This document shows positions 18,202-27,083 of a DNA stretch of 34,612 bases, piece after piece. The stretch is from Deltaproteobacteria bacterium (GTDB lineage: Bacteria; Myxococcota_A; Bradymonadia; REDH01). The notes under the pieces are model-generated. The model saw only the letters and a list, made by a program, of their open reading frames with translations. It was not told where the DNA came from and did not search any database. Both the position numbers and the translations under genes were made by a program. The stretch spans positions 1 through 34,612 of the forward strand of contig REDH01000033.1 in assembly GCA_007693585.1 (NCBI GenBank), in the 5' to 3' direction. Each line of letters starts with the position of its first letter. Within the stretch, counting starts at the first letter, position 1.

Positions 18202-19446
18202 ATGGACGCGAGGCGGGAGAGCCTACGGGAGATGCTTTCGGACTGGCGGGCGCGCACGGCGGCGGCGGGTCCGGCGGCGGATCTGGCGAACATGCCTCGC
18301 CTGCGGGTCTTCGGGCTGACGGTGGCGCTGCTGAACGTGCTTCATGTCCTGTGGATCGTCCTGGCCACGCCGGGGGATCTGGGGGATCCGGATGCGTCGC
18401 GCTGGCGCGTCGGGCTGTTGTGGACGCATGGGGTGATGGCGGCGGTGATGGTGGCGGGCGCGGGGTTTGCGCACCGAACGCTTCGGACGCCGACACCTGG
18501 TGGGGTGTTGCGGCTGCTGGGGGTGGGGTTCGGCTTGCTGGGACTGCTGTGCGCGTCGGCGATCGCGGTGGTGGATCAGTGGGTGACACCGAACATCACG
18601 CCGTTCGTGCTGAGTGCGCTGGTGATTTCGTTCCTGCTTCGGCTTCGTCCTCTGGACGCGGCCCTGGTGCTGGGGATCAATGGCGTGGCGTTCGTGGCGG
18701 CGCTGGGCCTGACGCAGTCCGATCCGGCGCTGCTGTTCTCGAATCGGCTGAACACGCTTGGGGTCACGCTTGCGGCGTGGGGTCTCTCGGTGGCGCTGTG
18801 GCACGGGTTCCTGACGATCACGCAACAGCAGCGTGCGCTGGGGGAGGTGCAGGAGGCGCTGGAGGCGCGCAACCGGGAGCTGCACGAGCTGGCGCAGCGG
18901 GACGGTCTGACGGGGCTGTACAACCGCCAGACGATCATCGCGCGGGCGGGGGAGCATCTGGCGCGGGGTCGGCGGTCGGGTTCGCCCATGGCGCTGCTGT
19001 TGATCGACATCGATCACTTCAAGCGGATCAACGATACGCATGGGCACCCGGCGGGGGACGCGGCGCTTCGGCAGGTCTCGGACTGCCTTCGGGAGGGCGT
19101 GCGCGGGACGGATGATCTGGGTCGTTTCGGGGGCGAGGAGTTTCTGGTGGTTCTTCCGGACACGACGACGGAGGGTGCACGGGTGGCGGCGGAGAAGCTT
19201 CGTTCGCTCGTCGAGCAGGAAGACGCCGTGGCGGACGGGCTCGTGTTGCGGACGACGATCAGCGTGGGGGTGGCGTCGACGGACACGGACGCACACGCGA
19301 CGTTCGCGGCCCTGTACGCGGCGGCCGACGGTGCGCTGTACGCGGCAAAGGAGGGGGGGCGGAACGCGGTGCGGGTGGGGGACGCGTCGGCGCCGGATCC
19401 ACGCGCAGGGACGGGAGCTTCTCCGACGGGGCGGGGAGAGGGCTGA
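18202..19446 (+). CDS. Membrane-bound diguanylate cyclase (GGDEF)
   Basis: The 414-aa protein has about six predicted membrane helices in residues 35-210 (for example VFGLTVALLNVLHVLWIVLA and LLGVGFGLLGLLCASAIAVV). A short coiled linker (EVQEALEARNRELHELAQRD) leads to a C-terminal GGDEF domain beginning at DGLTGLYNRQ. The active-site signature is GGEEF at residues 310-314, which is competent. RGTD lies exactly five residues before it and matches the RxxD inhibitory I-site, so product inhibition is expected. The enzyme should make cyclic di-GMP from two GTP in response to a membrane signal that cannot be identified. ATG 18202 has GAGGAG just upstream; the frame is open further back without similarity. 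It is followed after 2 bp by a cation transporter gene. Confidence 0.92.
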   Translation: MDARRESLREMLSDWRARTAAAGPAADLANMPRLRVFGLTVALLNVLHVLWIVLATPGDLGDPDASRWRVGLLWTHGVMAAVMVAGAGFAHRTLRTPTPGGVLRLLGVGFGLLGLLCASAIAVVDQWVTPNITPFVLSALVISFLLRLRPLDAALVLGINGVAFVAALGLTQSDPALLFSNRLNTLGVTLAAWGLSVALWHGFLTITQQQRALGEVQEALEARNRELHELAQRDGLTGLYNRQTIIARAGEHLARGRRSGSPMALLLIDIDHFKRINDTHGHPAGDAALRQVSDCLREGVRGTDDLGRFGGEEFLVVLPDTTTEGARVAAEKLRSLVEQEDAVADGLVLRTTISVGVASTDTDAHATFAALYAAADGALYAAKEGGRNAVRVGDASAPDPRAGTGASPTGRGEG

Positions 19447-19448
19447 TT

Positions 19449-20438
19449 TTGCATCTGCACGTCGACCATGGCGCGGAGGAGTCCGGTGCGGGGGACGCGC
19501 TGGCGCGGCGGGCGATCCGCATCAGCTTCGCGGTGGCGTTGCTGGTGTTGGTGGGCAAGGTGGCGGCGGCGTGGATCACGGGGAGCAAGGCGTTGCTTTC
19601 GGATGCACTGGAGTCGACGATCCACATCGCGGCGACGGGCATCGCGGTCTTCAGCGTCTGGTACGCGAGCCAGCCTCCGGACCGGGGTCACCCGTATGGC
19701 CATGAGCGAATCGTCTTCTTTTCGGCCGGCATGGAGGGGGGCCTGATCTCGATTGCGGCGCTGTCGATCGTGGCGCTCGGCGTGCGGGACATCATCGTGG
19801 GTCCGGAGGTGCAGAACCTCGGTCTGGGTCTTCTGCTGACGGGGGCCATGGGGCTGGTGAACCTGGTGCTCGGGCTGTATCTGTTGCGTTCGGGGCGGCG
19901 GTCCGGTTCGCTGGCGGTGGAGGCGAACGGGCAGCACACGCTGACGGATGTGTGGACAAGTGGCGCGGTGCTGGTGGGGGTGGCGGTGGTGTGGGTCACG
20001 GGCCTGGTGATCCTGGACCCGCTCGTGGCGATCGGGGCTGGGCTTCACATTCTGGCGACGGGCGGGAAGCTGCTTCGGCGGAGCTTCGCTGGGCTGATGG
20101 GCACGGCGGATCCGGGGGATGCGGCGCGGCTTCGCGAGGCGCTGCAGTCGGCGTGTGCGGACGGCACGGTGGAGGACTTTCATGCGCTGCGGCTGCGGAC
20201 GGAGGGGACGACGCGCTGGGCGGAGGTGCATCTGCTGATGCCGGGCACACTGTCGCTGACGGAGGCCCACGAGCGTGCGACGGCGGTGGAGGAGCGCATG
20301 CAGTCGGCCCTGCCCGGAGCGGAGGTGCGCGTGACGAGTCACATCGAGCCGCTGGCGCATGCGCTCGCGCATCCGGAGGGTCACCGGCCCGCCGGCGATC
20401 TGTCCCTGCCCGTCGAGGGCGATCCCGAGACTCCGTGA
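19449..20438 (+). CDS. Cation diffusion facilitator family transporter
   Basis: This 329-aa CDF antiporter starts at TTG 19449, two bases after the previous stop, with a GAGAGGG ribosome site inside the end of that gene. It has the usual six-helix layout. Family marks are SKALLSDALES in helix 2, PPDRGHPYGHERIVFF in the cytoplasmic loop, and QHTLTDVWTSGAVLVGV in helix 5 with the HxxxD metal pair. The cytoplasmic C-terminal domain includes AEVHLLMPGTLSLTEAHERA. In helix 2 the metal positions read E and H (DALESTIH) in place of the common H and D, so metal preference (Zn, Fe, Mn, Co) is uncertain. CDF proteins export divalent metals in exchange for protons. Near-contact with the diguanylate cyclase gene indicates co-transcription. 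Confidence 0.92.
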   Translation: MHLHVDHGAEESGAGDALARRAIRISFAVALLVLVGKVAAAWITGSKALLSDALESTIHIAATGIAVFSVWYASQPPDRGHPYGHERIVFFSAGMEGGLISIAALSIVALGVRDIIVGPEVQNLGLGLLLTGAMGLVNLVLGLYLLRSGRRSGSLAVEANGQHTLTDVWTSGAVLVGVAVVWVTGLVILDPLVAIGAGLHILATGGKLLRRSFAGLMGTADPGDAARLREALQSACADGTVEDFHALRLRTEGTTRWAEVHLLMPGTLSLTEAHERATAVEERMQSALPGAEVRVTSHIEPLAHALAHPEGHRPAGDLSLPVEGDPETP

Positions 20439-20444
20439 GAGGCG

Positions 20445-21035
20445 ATGGCACACACTCTTGAGGACGTTCTGTCGATGTCGAACGAGGCCCTTCACGCGAT
20501 CGTGATGCAGGGCACGCCCCTGGACGTCGATGCGCTGGCGGACACGAGCTACACGGGGATCGACTGTTCGATGCCCGCGCTCTTTCATCGGCTGATGTGG
20601 AAGTCGTTCCGCAAGACGTTCCACCGGGATCCGGACACGGGGGTGCTTCGGGGGTGGAATGTGAAGGTGGAGCAGACGGGCTGGGACCGGCCGCCTGCGC
20701 CGCGGCGAGACGGCCGGGGCCGTCCGCTGACGTTCGGACACTACGAGGTGCGGGAGGCGGCGGGGGAGCGCTTTCCCGGCGGCTGGGCCGGCGGGCACTA
20801 CCTGGACTACCGGCATGCGGGCAATCGGTTCACGGACTTTCCGGCGCGGATCGGGTTCTGCCCGCTGGTGACGGTGAACCCGGGGGATCCGGGGCTGCTG
20901 CTGGGGTGGGAGGTCTTTCGGCTGGGGAGCGTCCTGCTGCCGATTCGGGACTACTGGGTGCTTCGGCGGGAGGGTGCGCTGGCGCCGGAGGACGTGTTGC
21001 CCCGGCCGGACGGGCAGCGGGCGCTGTCGGGGTAG
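20445..21035 (+). CDS. Unknown soluble protein, 196 aa
   Basis: The frame starts at ATG 20445, six bases after the transporter stop, and its G-ending codon use matches its neighbours. No signal peptide or membrane helix is visible, so it is probably cytoplasmic. The sequence has several Trp and aromatic residues (LMWKSFRKTF, GWNVKVEQTGW, GHYEVREAAG, LDYRHAGNRF, LGWEVFRLGSVLLPIRDYW), which suggests a small beta-barrel that binds a hydrophobic ligand. That is only an impression. I do not recognise the family. It lies between the CDF gene and PEP carboxylase, separated from the latter by 102 bp. Confidence 0.8.
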   Translation: MAHTLEDVLSMSNEALHAIVMQGTPLDVDALADTSYTGIDCSMPALFHRLMWKSFRKTFHRDPDTGVLRGWNVKVEQTGWDRPPAPRRDGRGRPLTFGHYEVREAAGERFPGGWAGGHYLDYRHAGNRFTDFPARIGFCPLVTVNPGDPGLLLGWEVFRLGSVLLPIRDYWVLRREGALAPEDVLPRPDGQRALSG

Positions 21036-21137
21036 GCGCGCGTCGGGTCGACCCGTGCGGCTTTTGATTGCGGTCCGGACCGACGATGAGCAACGACGGA
21101 CCGGATGCCGGAACAGCCCCCGCCCTCAGGGTAGCCG

Positions 21138-23876
21138 ATGGAACGCAGCGACGAGAAGGTCTGGAGCGACTACAACCGCCTGCTGGGCCTGCTGCACGAT
21201 GCGCTGGATCGTGCGGGCGAGCCGGGTCTGGCGAGCCACGTGCATCCCGAGGCGCCGGTGGCCGAGGTGCCTGCGCCGCCGGTGCCGGTGGATTCGCCGG
21301 AGGCCGCGTTGCAGCTCATCGGGGTGGGGTTCCAGTTGTTGAACCTGGTGGAGGAGAACGCGGCGGTCCAGGGGCGTCGTGCGGTGGAGCGGACGCCGGG
21401 GTCGGCCCCCCGGGGTTCGTTCGACGAGGCGCTCGATCGTGCTCGCGCGGCGGGGCTGAGCGACGCGGAGCTGACGACGGCGGCGGGGGAGACGTCGGTG
21501 GAGCTGGTGCTGACCGCTCATCCGACGGAGGCGAGGCGGCGCACGATGATCGCGCACTACCGGGAGCTCTATGTGCTGGTGGCCGAGCTCGAGAACCCGG
21601 TGCACACGCCGCGGGAGCGTCAGCGTCTTCTGGATCAGGCGGAGGGGTGCATCGAGCGGATCTGGCGCACGGGTGAGATTCACCTGGAGAAGCCCACGGT
21701 GGAGGCGGAGCGGTCGAGCGCGGTCCATCATCTTCTGAACCTGTTTCCGGACGCGCTGGAGCGGACGGCGGATCGGTGGGCGCGCGCGTCGTCGGCCCGA
21801 GGCCTGGGCCATGTCCGGATGCCCTCGCTGCGCTTCGGGAGCTGGGTGGGCGGGGATCGGGACGGGCATCCGTTCGTGACGCCCGAGGTGACGGCGTACA
21901 CGCTGGAGGAGATGCGTCTTTCGGCGGTGGTGCTGGCGCGTCGGCAGCTCATGCCGCTCGTGGAGCGGCTGTCGATGGCCTCGCCGTTCACGCAGGCACC
22001 GACTCGGCTTCAGCTCGGCATCGACGCGGCTGCGGCGAAGCTTGGGGACCGTGCGCCGGGTGTGCTCGCGCGCAATGCCGGGGAACCCTTCCGGCAGTTT
22101 GCCGCGCTGATCGTGGAGCGTCTTCCGGTGGAGGTGGAGCGGGGGCACATCACGCGGCTGGCGGAGCGCCCGGGGTGCTATCGCGAGGCAGCGGAGATCC
22201 TGGCGGATCTGGAGCTTCTGCGGGGTGCGCTCCGGGACATCGGCGCGCATCAGGTCGCTGCGCAGGATGTGGCGCGCGCGATCCGGGTGTTGCGGACGTT
22301 CGGCCTGCATCTGGCGACCCTGGACATTCGCCAGAACAGCACGGTGCACGAGGAGGCGATGGACGAGCTTGTCGCCTGGGCGGGGTGCGGAACCCCGGCA
22401 TTCTCGTCCATGGACGAGCGCGGGCGGCAGGCGTTTCTTCGGGAGGAGCTCTCGCACCGTCGGCCGCTGGTGCATGGCGATGCGGTCTGCGGCCCGTCGG
22501 CGGAGCGGGTCCTCGGGGTCTACCGGGTGCTCGGCGGCCATCTGCGCGAGCGAGGCCGTGCGGGTCTGGGCCCGCTGATCGTGAGCATGACGCGGCAGTT
22601 GAGTGATCTGCTGCTCCCGTTCCTGTTCCAGCGGGAGGCGGGGATGGTGGTGGCGGGAGAGGACGGCGCGCTGGTGGCGGCGCTGCCGGTGGTGCCGCTC
22701 TTCGAGACGATCGACGATCTGCGGCGTGCTCCGGAGGTGCTGGACGCGTTCCTGGCCGAGCCCCTCGTGGCAGCCACACTGCGTCGGCTGTCTCCTGGTG
22801 GGCCGGTCCAGCAGGTGATGCTCGGCTACAGCGACAGCAACAAGGACGGAGGCATCGTGGCCTCGCGGGTGGGGGTGGAGCGAGCGGAGCGGGCGCTGGG
22901 GGAGGTGGCGGAGCGTCACGGGGTCCGGCTGGAGGTCTTCCACGGGCGCGGGGGCAGCACGGCACGGGGGGGCGGGCCGAATGCGCCGTTCCTGGCGGCG
23001 CTGCCGCGGGCGAGCTTCTCGGGGCGTATCCGTTCGACGGTGCAGGGCGAGACGGTCGCCCGGGAGCTGGCCAACCCGGTTCGTGCGAGCCACACGATGG
23101 AGGAGTGGCTTGCGGGCAGTCTGATGGCGCGCCTGGAGCGCTGGCATGGTCCGGAGCGCCCGGAGGCGCTCGAGGAGGCGCTCGGCCACTTCGCGGAGCG
23201 GGCGCGTGCGCACTACGAGACCTTCTTTCGCGATCCCGCCCTGATTCCCTACTTTCGTCAGGCGACGCCGATCGACGTGCTGGAGCGCAGCGGGATCGGC
23301 TCCCGCCCCGCGCGACGGACGGGGACGCGCACTCTCGCGGACCTTCGGGCGATCCCGTGGGTCTTCTCGTGGAACCAGTCCCGTCACGGTGTGCCCGGCT
23401 TCCTGGGGGTCGGCGCTGCGCTGGACGCCCTGGCCGAGGAGCTGCCCGAGGTGTTCGCCACACTCTCGTCTGGGGTGGCAGAGGATCCGTTCCTGCGCAA
23501 TCTGCTGCGCAACGTCGAGGCGGGTCTGGCGACTTCGAGCATGGACGTGGCGCGGCGCTATGCGGTGCTCGTGGAGGATCGGGAGGTGCGAGCAGGCATG
23601 CTCGCGCGGGTCGAGGAGGAGCATGCGCGAACGCGGCAGGCGCTGGACCGGGTGTTCGGCCGCACGCTCGACGAGCGACGTCCCGGGTTGCTGGGCGCGG
23701 TCCGCGCGCGGGAGGAGGCGCTGGAGCGCGTCCACGACGCGCAGGTCGCGCTGCTGGCGGCCTGGCGACCGCTGGTGCGCACCGGCGAAGTGGAGACCCC
23801 GGAGTCCGCAGAGCTGCTCCGCAGGCTGCTGATGACGGTGAACGCGATCGCGGCGGGCCTGCGGAGCACGGGGTAG
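21138..23876 (+). CDS. ppc: Phosphoenolpyruvate carboxylase
   Basis: The 912-aa enzyme adds bicarbonate to PEP to give oxaloacetate, refilling the TCA cycle. All catalytic signatures are present: LTAHPTEARRRT with His128, GGDRDGHPFVTPEVT, HLATLDIRQNS, MLGYSDSNKDGG with Lys569, FHGRGGSTARGGGP with Arg604, and WVFSWNQSRHGVPGFLGVG. Length is usual for the family. Two of four residues known in the E. coli enzyme to bind the inhibitor aspartate look changed. The position of Lys773 reads Thr799 (VEAGLAT), and the C-terminal N-T-G reads S-T-G (Ser910). Feedback inhibition may therefore be reduced. Translation starts at ATG 21138 after weak GGGTAG. The gene is last in the co-directional run and convergent with, and abutting, the next gene. 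Confidence 0.96.
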   Translation: MERSDEKVWSDYNRLLGLLHDALDRAGEPGLASHVHPEAPVAEVPAPPVPVDSPEAALQLIGVGFQLLNLVEENAAVQGRRAVERTPGSAPRGSFDEALDRARAAGLSDAELTTAAGETSVELVLTAHPTEARRRTMIAHYRELYVLVAELENPVHTPRERQRLLDQAEGCIERIWRTGEIHLEKPTVEAERSSAVHHLLNLFPDALERTADRWARASSARGLGHVRMPSLRFGSWVGGDRDGHPFVTPEVTAYTLEEMRLSAVVLARRQLMPLVERLSMASPFTQAPTRLQLGIDAAAAKLGDRAPGVLARNAGEPFRQFAALIVERLPVEVERGHITRLAERPGCYREAAEILADLELLRGALRDIGAHQVAAQDVARAIRVLRTFGLHLATLDIRQNSTVHEEAMDELVAWAGCGTPAFSSMDERGRQAFLREELSHRRPLVHGDAVCGPSAERVLGVYRVLGGHLRERGRAGLGPLIVSMTRQLSDLLLPFLFQREAGMVVAGEDGALVAALPVVPLFETIDDLRRAPEVLDAFLAEPLVAATLRRLSPGGPVQQVMLGYSDSNKDGGIVASRVGVERAERALGEVAERHGVRLEVFHGRGGSTARGGGPNAPFLAALPRASFSGRIRSTVQGETVARELANPVRASHTMEEWLAGSLMARLERWHGPERPEALEEALGHFAERARAHYETFFRDPALIPYFRQATPIDVLERSGIGSRPARRTGTRTLADLRAIPWVFSWNQSRHGVPGFLGVGAALDALAEELPEVFATLSSGVAEDPFLRNLLRNVEAGLATSSMDVARRYAVLVEDREVRAGMLARVEEEHARTRQALDRVFGRTLDERRPGLLGAVRAREEALERVHDAQVALLAAWRPLVRTGEVETPESAELLRRLLMTVNAIAAGLRSTG

Positions 23877-26800
23877 CGTTCCGGGGTCTCTTCGATGGGA
23901 GACCTGGAAGTCCATTCGGTTCCGGACTTCGCCGGCGATACCGGTCATGCCGTTGGGTGCTCCTCCCTGACCGCCGACCGCACCGCTGTCGGGCAGACCG
24001 AAGGAGTTGCCCGTCACCACGATCCCGGACGACGCGGAGGTCATGACGCCGACGGACGCACCGCCACCACCGCGACCGCCCTGACCGCCGCCACCCCCTG
24101 TGCCACCGTCTCCGCCGCGGCGACGCCCACCGCCCGTGTGATAGCCGCGGCCTCCCTCGCCACCGCTACCTCCGACGCCACCGGTGCCTCCGTCGCCCCC
24201 CCGGCCGCCCGCTCCACCGACCTGGATGGTTCCGGCGTTGTTGACGATCCTCGCTCCCGCCGCGTTGACGGCGAGAATCCCGATGGACGCACCGCCTCCG
24301 GTGCCTGCGGTGCCACCCGTACCGCCAGCACCTCCGGCCCCGCCGCCACCGCCGCCGCCGCCCCCTGGCCGGTTGCCTGTGCACACCGTGCCACCTCCGC
24401 CTCCACCTCCGCCGCCACCGCCGCCCGAAGCTCCCGGTCCTCCGTTGAGGCCGTTGTAGGCCACCCAGTCGACGAGACCGCTCCCGGCGGTCGCGTGAAC
24501 CGAGCCGGTGGCCTGGTTGGCGAAGCGCAGGCCGGCCTGTCCGACGGAACCTGTTCCACCGTTGCCACCATTGTTCCCGCGGGATCCGGCGCTGCAACCG
24601 CTGTTCCCCGCGCCGCCGGTTCCACCCGATCCGGCGGGGCCGACCCCATTGCCACCCGCCTGGCCGCGCTGGTTCCCGTAGCCTCCCCAGCCCCCGCGCG
24701 CGCCGGCGCTGCAGGTCCCCGAGCCGCTGCAGCCGGAGCCGTTGGAACCGCCGTTGCTCGTCCAGTCCGCACCGCGACCGCCTCCGCCCGCGCTTCCGTT
24801 GTTGCCCCGGGCACCGGTGGCGCCACTCCGGCCGTGCTCCCCGGCCCGACCGCGTCCCGGAAACAGCCGGTTGTCCCGAACCTCGAAGGCTCCAGAGACG
24901 TTGACGAGCACGACAGCACGCGAGCTGGCGGCCCCACCCGAAGCGTCCGCGCTGCGAATGGTGAAGCCTGCCAGCACCCCGGGCGCACTGCGGTCGGAAA
25001 CGACAACCCCAACGGATGCGGCGCTGTCGATGGTGGACGTGTTCGCGGACGGATCGAACACGGAGAAGTCGGAGGAGAAGCCCCCCCAGAGACTCACGTT
25101 CCCCGGCAGCGTCACCGTCTCGTTGTACGTGCCGCCCGCGACGTAGACATGACTGCGCCCGGTCGTGCTGGCCCGCGAGAAGGCGTGATGGATGGAGCGA
25201 CACGGCTGGTCGACCGAGGTGCCGCACGATCCGTTGTCCGTACCGTTCGGGCGCACAAGCACGGCTGCGTCCAGCTCACCGTCGATCCCGTCGCAGTTGC
25301 GGTCTTCGCCGTTCGGGAAGTCGCTGGCGCTACATGTCCGTACCTGCTCGGTGACCCCGTACACGTAGTCTCCGGAGCGCTCGATCCAGGCGACGTACTC
25401 GTAGGCCCGATCGATCGTCAGCCCCGTGAGGTTCGCAGAGAAGGAGACGCCGGTGGCCGGTGTTCCGGAGGCGGCGACGCAGGTCACACCGGGCACCCCG
25501 TGGAAGGGGGGCAGAGGCACGAGCCCGGCACCGCTGCGTGGCTCGGGTCGGTGACAGAAGCCCTGGCTCGTCGCCGGAGGAAGACCGACGGCCGTGACCT
25601 GGCCGTTCATCCGCAGCCCCGTCTGGGTCCGGTCGGTGGCCGGGAGCGTGAGCACGCTGCCGGCCGCCTCGTTGATGCACAGCCCGCCACTGATCACCTG
25701 GCCTTCAGGGCAGCGGCACGCGCTCTCCTCGCAGAACTGTCCGCCACTGCAGACGGTTCCGCAGGCCCCGCAGTGCATGTTGCTCACGCGAGTATCGGTC
25801 TCGCAGCCGGTGAGGATGTTCGCGTCGCAGTTTGCGAAGTCCTCCGTGCATGCCGCGAGCTGGCACAGCCCGTTGATGCATACCCCATCCGCGTTGTCCG
25901 CCTCGCAGCGCGTGCCGCAACCCCCACAGTTCTCGGCGTCTGCGGTGACGTCCGTCTCGCAGCCCGTATCCACGTCCCCATCGCAGTTGGACCAGCCCAC
26001 GTTGCATGCGGAGATCACGCAGGCGCCGTCGACGCAATCGCTGCCCGCGTTCGGAAACACACAGGCGTTCCCGCAGGCCCCGCAGTCGGACGTGCTCGAT
26101 GCGATGTCCGTCTCGCAACCCGTCTCCACCAGACCGTCGCACGAGGCGCGTCCCGCATCGCACGCGAAGATCTCGCACGTGCCCATGACGCACTGAGGTG
26201 AACCGTTGTTGACCTCGCAGGCGTTTCCACACGCACCGCAGTGCAGGAGGTCGTTCTGCAGGTCCGCCTCGCCGCAGCTGCCGCATGTTCGGCTCACGGG
26301 CAGGCACTGCTCCACACCTTCGGTGATGGGCACACACTCGTAGCCCTGTGGGCAGGCCCCACCAGCGCCGCAGTCGGTCGCGCAGAACGAGCCATCGTCG
26401 ATGGCGATGCAGCGGTCCTGTGGCCCACCGCACTCGACGTCGGTCTGACACGCCCGGCACAGCCCTGTGTCCGTGGGGTAGCAGACCTCGATCAGGTCGC
26501 GGCCGCTCACGACAACGGAGACACAGGACCACAGGTCGTCGTCGCCGCAGGGCTCGAGGGCGTCACAGGTCCGGCTGCACGAGCGGCCGAAGGGCGTGGA
26601 CAGGCAGATGCCGCTGGAGCAGTCCGCGTCCGACTCGCACGACGCTCCCAGCTCGTCCTCGCGTTCTTCGGAGGTCACGGGTGGAGCCGACGGCCCCGCC
26701 GCGGAGTCGTCCGTGCCGATGGGGGCGTGTCCCGTCGAACCGGAGCAAGGTTCGCCGTCGCACAGCGCGCTGTCCTCCTCCATGTCCGTGGGAACGCCCG

Positions 26801-26903
26801 TTGCATCGGAGCAGGCCGCCAGCCCGACGAGCATGAGCGCGAGCAGGCTCGCGAACGCGCCGCGTGAACCTGGGCGATGGGTCGGGGATGGAGACTCAGC
26901 CAT
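23877..26903 (-). CDS. Mosaic surface lipoprotein: Cys-rich repeats, beta-helix and Gly-rich tail
   Basis: ATG 26903 has GAGG 6 nt upstream and begins a lipoprotein signal with LVGLAAC. Acidic and Cys-rich segments follow (ASCESDADCSSGIC, CRACQTDVECGG). At residues about 205-395 come at least three repeats of the form CGxCGxxC...C..G.C...AC...W.NCDG....GCETD. A middle part has a FN3-like region, DRNCDGIDGE (MopE-like metal-binding sequence), and a parallel beta-helix-like QPCRSIHHAF...VYVAGGTYNETV. Residues about 680-990 are dominated by Gly (GGxGG). An extracellular structural or adhesive role is inferred. No in-frame stop occurs where the protein should end: after NGMTGIAGEVRNRMDF the frame stays open to 21126 as the antisense of ppc. 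The left limit given here is the edge of ppc and is arbitrary. Confidence 0.75.
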
Positions 26904-27011
26904 GGCTACCTCTTCGCAGGCGGGGAATTCTAACGACCGACAATGCGATCGCGGACCCAGGTCGGGTCCATGCTGCGAAGGGTAGCGTGAGCGATGGAGC
27001 GGCTCACTCGA

Positions 27012-27032
27012 CGAACGTTCGAGAACCGTTCG
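27012..27032 (-). terminator. Weak hairpin between two minus-strand genes
   Basis: CGAACG (27012-27017) pairs with CGTTCG (27027-27032) around a 9-nt loop, 52 bp past the stop of the M13 peptidase gene and before the start of the mosaic lipoprotein gene. There is no T-run. It could end transcription, or be a palindromic binding site upstream of the next gene. Confidence 0.25.
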
Positions 27033-27083
27033 AGGCTGAAATCGAGGGCGAGAAGTGCGCCCGCGCGGGTCGAGATGCTCGGG

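Noticed and set aside
21126-23876. Antisense frame over ppc as a 900-residue C-terminal extension of the Gly-rich lipoprotein
   Set aside because: The translation is Arg/His/Pro/Gln-rich without domains, as expected of antisense codons. It stays open only because ppc lacks TTA, CTA and TCA.
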